Below, one piece after another: positions 60,680 to 64,000 of a stretch of DNA of 64,000 nt. The notes under the pieces are model-generated. The model was not told the DNA's origin and did not search any database. It saw only the letters and a program-made list of their open reading frames with translations. The DNA lies in assembly GCF_024385465.1 (NCBI RefSeq), contig NZ_JANFLS010000001.1, forward strand, positions 558,001 through 622,000. The letters run 5' to 3'. Origin of the DNA: Arthrobacter sp. zg-Y844. GTDB lineage: Bacteria; Actinomycetota; Actinomycetes; Actinomycetales; Micrococcaceae. Both the position numbers and the translations under genes were made by a program. Position 1 is the first letter of the stretch. Every line of letters begins with the position of its first letter.

Positions 60680-61393
60680 GCGCTGTGCGTGGTAGGCAAG
60701 GATCTGCAGTTCGGTCGCCATGTCCACTTTGCGGATCTGGACTTCTTCGGGCGCCTGCAGCACTACCGGAGCAAAGCTGAGGATGCTGGTAATCCCGGAT
60801 TCCACGAGGCGGTCGCATAGATCCTGGGCAACCTCGGCGGGCACCGAAAGCACCGCCATGTTTGCCCCGGTCTTCGCGAGCACTGCTTCCAGCGAGTCCA
60901 CCGGGCTGATCCTTAGCCAGCCCACCTCCTGGCCGATTACCATCGGGTCGGCGTCGAACAGTGCCACAACCTCGAAGCCCCTCGAGCCGAACCCGGGATA
61001 GCCTGCCAAGGCGCGGCCGAGGTTGCCGGCTCCTACTATGGCCACCCGCCAGTTCAATGTCAGGCCAAGAGCGGCGGAAATCTGTCCGCTGAGATACGGG
61101 ACGTCGTATCCGACGCCGCGGGTCCCGTAGGACCCCAGGTAGGACAGATCCTTGCGCAGCTTGGGCGAATTGACGCCGGCGGCTTCAGCCAGCTCTTCAG
61201 AGGACACACGTTCTATCCCGTCGGCCAGCATGGCGGACAGCGCCCTCAAGTAGATGGTCAACCGCGCCAGTGACGCCGGCGGTATGTGCCGCCCTTCGCC
61301 CGCTGCGGCCGACGACGTTCCGGCCGCCTGGCCGCTGTTGGCCGTCCCGCTCTCCAGATCGGCTCGTTCCGACCGGACTTCCTCGGATGCCAT
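60635..61393 (-). CDS. rex: Redox-sensing transcriptional repressor Rex
   Basis: A 252-residue NAD(H)-sensing repressor that controls respiratory genes. An N-terminal winged helix (RLTIYLRALSAMLADGIERVSSEELAEAAG and KLRKDLSYLGSYGTRGVGYDV) and a Rossmann domain (VAIVGAGNLGRALAGYPGF) match the Rex family. An N-terminal Ala/Ser/Gly extension of about 40 residues precedes. The ATG shares a base with the glutaredoxin stop. Its 3' end overlaps the hendecad gene on the opposite strand by 45 bp. Confidence 0.94.
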   Translation of the reverse strand: MASEEVRSERADLESGTANSGQAAGTSSAAAGEGRHIPPASLARLTIYLRALSAMLADGIERVSSEELAEAAGVNSPKLRKDLSYLGSYGTRGVGYDVPYLSGQISAALGLTLNWRVAIVGAGNLGRALAGYPGFGSRGFEVVALFDADPMVIGQEVGWLRISPVDSLEAVLAKTGANMAVLSVPAEVAQDLCDRLVESGITSILSFAPVVLQAPEEVQIRKVDMATELQILAYHAQRSQVSQIAARARLAR

Positions 61394-61644
61394 CACGACC
61401 CCAGCAGGCGCCGCAGCCGTGTTTCGTCGATTTTCCAGAAGTCCCGTTGGACGCCGTCGATGAACAACACCGGGATCTCCTCACCGAAGCGGGCGGCGAG
61501 TTCCGGGTCTTCCTCCGCGCTGCGTTCCTGCCAGGGGATGCCAAGGTCCTCCCCCACGCGCCGGAGCACCAGGCGGGCGTCTTCGCACAAATGGCAGCCC
61601 GGCCGGGTAAGGAGGACGACTTCCGGTCCGACGGATTCACTCAT
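61393..61644 (-). CDS. Glutaredoxin-like (DUF836) protein
   Basis: An 83-residue thioredoxin-fold protein with the redox motif TRPGCHLCEDARL and cis-Pro region IPVLFIDG. It precedes rex in a two-gene unit, as in many actinobacteria. TATTTT lies 6 nt before the ATG, so translation is probably leaderless. Confidence 0.88.
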   Translation of the reverse strand: MSESVGPEVVLLTRPGCHLCEDARLVLRRVGEDLGIPWQERSAEEDPELAARFGEEIPVLFIDGVQRDFWKIDETRLRRLLGS

Positions 61645-61650
61645 ATGTCC

Positions 61651-61656
61651 AAAATA
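61651..61656 (-). promoter_or_regulatory. -10 element for leaderless glutaredoxin-rex unit
   Basis: TATTTT 6 nt before the ATG at 61644. Confidence 0.5.
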
Positions 61657-61698
61657 GCCCCAATACGTCGGATTTCCGCGCTCAGGCCGGGTTTTGCG

Positions 61699-61704
61699 TA
61701 GACT
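61699..61704 (+). promoter_or_regulatory. -10 element for leaderless HAD gene
   Basis: TAGACT 6 nt before the ATG at 61711; back to back with the glutaredoxin promoter. Confidence 0.55.
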
Positions 61705-61710
61705 CGGACC

Positions 61711-62523
61711 ATGCCCCGAGCCACTGTAGTCCGAGCCACCGGAACCACAGACGCGGTGGGCAAACCTGGCGAAGCGGCCTTTTTCGACGTCGACAATACG
61801 CTCATGCGCGGTGCCAGCCTGTTCCATGTGGGCCGGAAGATGTACCAGCGGAAAGTCTTCACCATCCGTGAAGCAGCCGGGTTCGCGAGCAAGCAGCTGA
61901 GGTTCATGCTGCAGGGTGAAAACCTCAAGGACGTCCACTCGGTCCGCGACGCCGCCTTGGCCTTCGCGACCGGCCTCTCTTCGGAGGACGTGCGCACGCT
62001 GGGCGAAGAGGTCTACGACGAGATGATTGTCTCCAAGATCTGGCCCGGCACCCGGGCGCTGACCCAGCAGCATATGAAGTCCGGCAGGCCGGTTTGGCTG
62101 GTCACCGGAACGCCCATCGAAGTTGCTTCGGTTATCGCCAGCCGGCTCGATCTCACCGGCGCCCTCGGCACAGTCAGCGAGGTCGCCGACGGCATGTACA
62201 CCGGGCGCCTGGTGGGTGAGTTCCTGCATGGGCCGGCCAAGGCTGCCGGTGTCCGGGCGCTGGCCGAGAAGGAAGGCCTGGATCTGCAAAGCTGCTGGGC
62301 GTACAGCGATTCCTACAACGACGTTCCGCTGCTGAGTCTGGTGGGCCATCCGGTGGCGATCAATCCGGACGCGCGCCTGCGCCGTCATGCCCGTGAGCGC
62401 AACTGGCCCGTGTACGACTTCCGTTCAGGCCGCAGGGCGGCAACACTGGGCCTGAAGTCCGCAACCGTTGCCGGGGCTGCCTACGGGCTGTGGCGGGGGT
62501 TCTCCTGGGTGCGGGCCCGCTGA
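61711..62523 (+). CDS. HAD-IB family phosphatase
   Basis: A 270-residue haloacid-dehalogenase-superfamily IB hydrolase (SerB-like). The catalytic aspartates are in AAFFDVDNTLMRG; motif II is VWLVTGTP, and motif III/IV is CWAYSDSYNDVPLL. The family dephosphorylates small metabolites or lipids. A C-terminal hydrophobic stretch with Trp (AAYGLWRGFSWVRAR) may associate with the membrane. Confidence 0.88.
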   Translation: MPRATVVRATGTTDAVGKPGEAAFFDVDNTLMRGASLFHVGRKMYQRKVFTIREAAGFASKQLRFMLQGENLKDVHSVRDAALAFATGLSSEDVRTLGEEVYDEMIVSKIWPGTRALTQQHMKSGRPVWLVTGTPIEVASVIASRLDLTGALGTVSEVADGMYTGRLVGEFLHGPAKAAGVRALAEKEGLDLQSCWAYSDSYNDVPLLSLVGHPVAINPDARLRRHARERNWPVYDFRSGRRAATLGLKSATVAGAAYGLWRGFSWVRAR

Positions 62524-62561
62524 CAGCCCGGCAGAGCTAGCCGCCCGGCTGCTTAAAAACC

Positions 62562-62594
62562 GGAGCCCGCCTATCCCTGGGGACTGGCGGGCTC
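62562..62594. terminator. Probable terminator hairpin
   Basis: GAGCCCGCC (62563-62571) pairs with GGCGGGCTC (62586-62594) between convergent genes; no good T tract on the plus strand, AAAAA on the left serves the minus strand. Confidence 0.6.
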
Positions 62595-62659
62595 TGCCTT
62601 AGCGGACCCGGCACTGCACATGCAGCGGGGGCCAGCTGACAACGGTCGCTAAGAAGGAT

Positions 62660-62758
62660 CTACTTCTTATTACGACGCTGGTGGCGGGTCTTGCGAAGCA
62701 GCTTGCGGTGCTTCTTCTTGGCCATACGCTTGCGGCGCTTCTTGATTACTGAACCCAC
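62660..62758 (-). CDS. Ribosomal protein bS22 (AURKAIP1/COX24 domain)
   Basis: A 32-residue, extremely basic protein: it starts MGSVIKKRRKRMAKKKH and ends in RHQRRNKK. This is the AURKAIP1/COX24-domain peptide identified in mycobacterial ribosomes as bS22, on the 30S subunit. The GTG start has GAGG 5 nt upstream. The gene is easily missed because of its size. A strong hairpin (62798-62821) lies in the leader. Confidence 0.92.
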   Translation of the reverse strand: MGSVIKKRRKRMAKKKHRKLLRKTRHQRRNKK

Positions 62759-62797
62759 AGAGTCCTCACAAACTTATTAGGAGTCACCGATTCCCTT

Positions 62798-62821
62798 CCC
62801 CTGTTGCCGTGGGCACAGGGG
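62798..62821 (-). other. Leader hairpin upstream of bS22
   Basis: CCCCTG (62798-62803) and CAGGGG (62816-62821) pair around an inner TGCC/GGCA stem. It sits 40-60 nt before the bS22 start and could regulate translation or processing. Confidence 0.5.
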
Positions 62822-62967
62822 CTGGTTGCCGGTAGTTACTGGCTTTCGATTAAAACGTTCCTTAACAGGGTACAGCTTCGGGGCTGTGGAATTTGCCAGC
62901 CCGGAACAGCAGCCGGGAACGGTCCACTCCGTCGCTGTTATCTGAAGACGGATACCCGGGGCAGGGC

Positions 62968-63180
62968 TTAGGCAGTGTCTGTACGCCGGTCAATAACGGC
63001 GTCGCGGAGCACCTTCTGGACGGCCGATTCCGGCACACGGTAGGACCGGCCGAAACGGACGGCCGGCAGCTCGCCGGAATGGACCAGTCGGTACACAGTC
63101 ATCTTGGAGACCCGCATGACGTCGGCAACTTCCGATACCGTCAGAAACCGCACATCCGAGAAGTTTCCCTCGTCTGCCAT
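62968..63180 (-). CDS. bldC: BldC-like MerR-type helix-turn-helix regulator
   Basis: A 70-residue DNA-binding protein of the excisionase/MerR type. The helix-turn-helix is FLTVSEVADVMRVSKMTVYRL, followed by the wing HSGELPAVRFGRSYRVPESAV. Size and sequence match BldC, a developmental regulator in Streptomyces that binds cooperatively to direct repeats; in non-sporulating relatives its role is unclear. Confidence 0.88.
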   Translation of the reverse strand: MADEGNFSDVRFLTVSEVADVMRVSKMTVYRLVHSGELPAVRFGRSYRVPESAVQKVLRDAVIDRRTDTA

Positions 63181-63378
63181 TTAGTCCCGTTCCTTTGCTC
63201 ATTGCCGCCGCTCCCGACAGCAAGCCATGTGGGAGCACCTGCGGCTGAAGGATATCGCGTCACCGGCCTGTTGCGACGTGCGTCACTGATGGCCCCGTAT
63301 GGTCCCTACTGTAGTGGCAGGAGTAACCATAGTGGAAGTTCTTTCCGCGGCCGCGGGGCCCGGGCAGTGCAAGCCGGT

Positions 63379-64000
<622 letters not shown>

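Noticed and set aside
60600-62000. Rex operator near rex or glutaredoxin
   Set aside because: I looked for TTGTGAAN4TTCACAA-like palindromes and saw none near these genes.

Overview
The window is a GC-rich actinobacterial chromosome segment. The base composition, the System II cytochrome c genes, a BldC-like regulator, the 32-residue ribosomal protein bS22, a CebR-type cellobiose operon and the TetR-controlled paa genes all point to the Micrococcaceae, most likely Arthrobacter or a close relative. This placement is inference from gene content; no marker gene was compared. I found no rRNA, tRNA, CRISPR array, transposase or prophage. Nearly every gene has a recognisable family.

Layout, left to right: a PAP2 phosphatase, an MFS exporter and a metallo-beta-lactamase-fold hydrolase (0.2-3.2 kb). 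Next comes a branched-chain 2-oxoacid dehydrogenase operon (E1 alpha, E1 beta, E2) divergent from an Lrp/AsnC regulator with a 9-bp inverted repeat between them (3.3-8 kb). The phenylacetyl-CoA epoxidase operon paaABCDE plus an enoyl-CoA hydratase follows (8.4-13.2 kb). Then come an oligopeptidase B (14-16 kb) and an intact cellobiose-type ABC operon, cebEFG-bgl-cebR, with two perfect CebR boxes (16.3-22.4 kb). DedA and a second paa unit, paaI-paaK-tetR, follow (22.5-26.1 kb), and then paaZ (28.4-30.4 kb). The middle (30-40 kb) holds assorted enzymes: SGNH hydrolase, BBE-like flavoprotein, LigC-type DNA ligase, LLM oxidoreductase, CPBP protease and NAD(P)HX dehydratase. A 600-bp gene-free stretch in it carries a large inverted repeat. 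The right half is respiratory: narGHJI-narK (39.7-48 kb), menB-menE-menA (48.1-51.1 kb), and the cytochrome c maturation set tlpA-ccdA-resB-ccsB (52-56.3 kb). The end has YceI, two 4-TM membrane proteins (one with a giant 11-residue-repeat domain), glutaredoxin-rex, a HAD hydrolase, bS22, BldC and the start-truncated gdhA.

How the genes work together: three separate paa loci appear to form one regulon. An 18-bp palindrome of the form ACCGAACGNNCGTTCGGT (imperfect copies) overlaps the -10 element in front of paaA, paaI and paaZ, and a TetR gene ends the paaI-paaK unit. Menaquinone synthesis, nitrate reductase and cytochrome c assembly together describe a menaquinone-based aerobic/nitrate respiratory chain, with Rex nearby as a redox sensor.

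Four things stand out beyond routine annotation. First, a 617-residue membrane-anchored protein has 30 exact hendecads plus two heptads. Second, an inverted pair of 58-nt hairpin elements at 36 kb differs by compensatory base changes. Third, the inferred PaaR regulon can be read directly from the sequence. Fourth, ten genes have a TANNNT hexamer placed exactly 6 nt before the start codon, the signature of leaderless transcripts.
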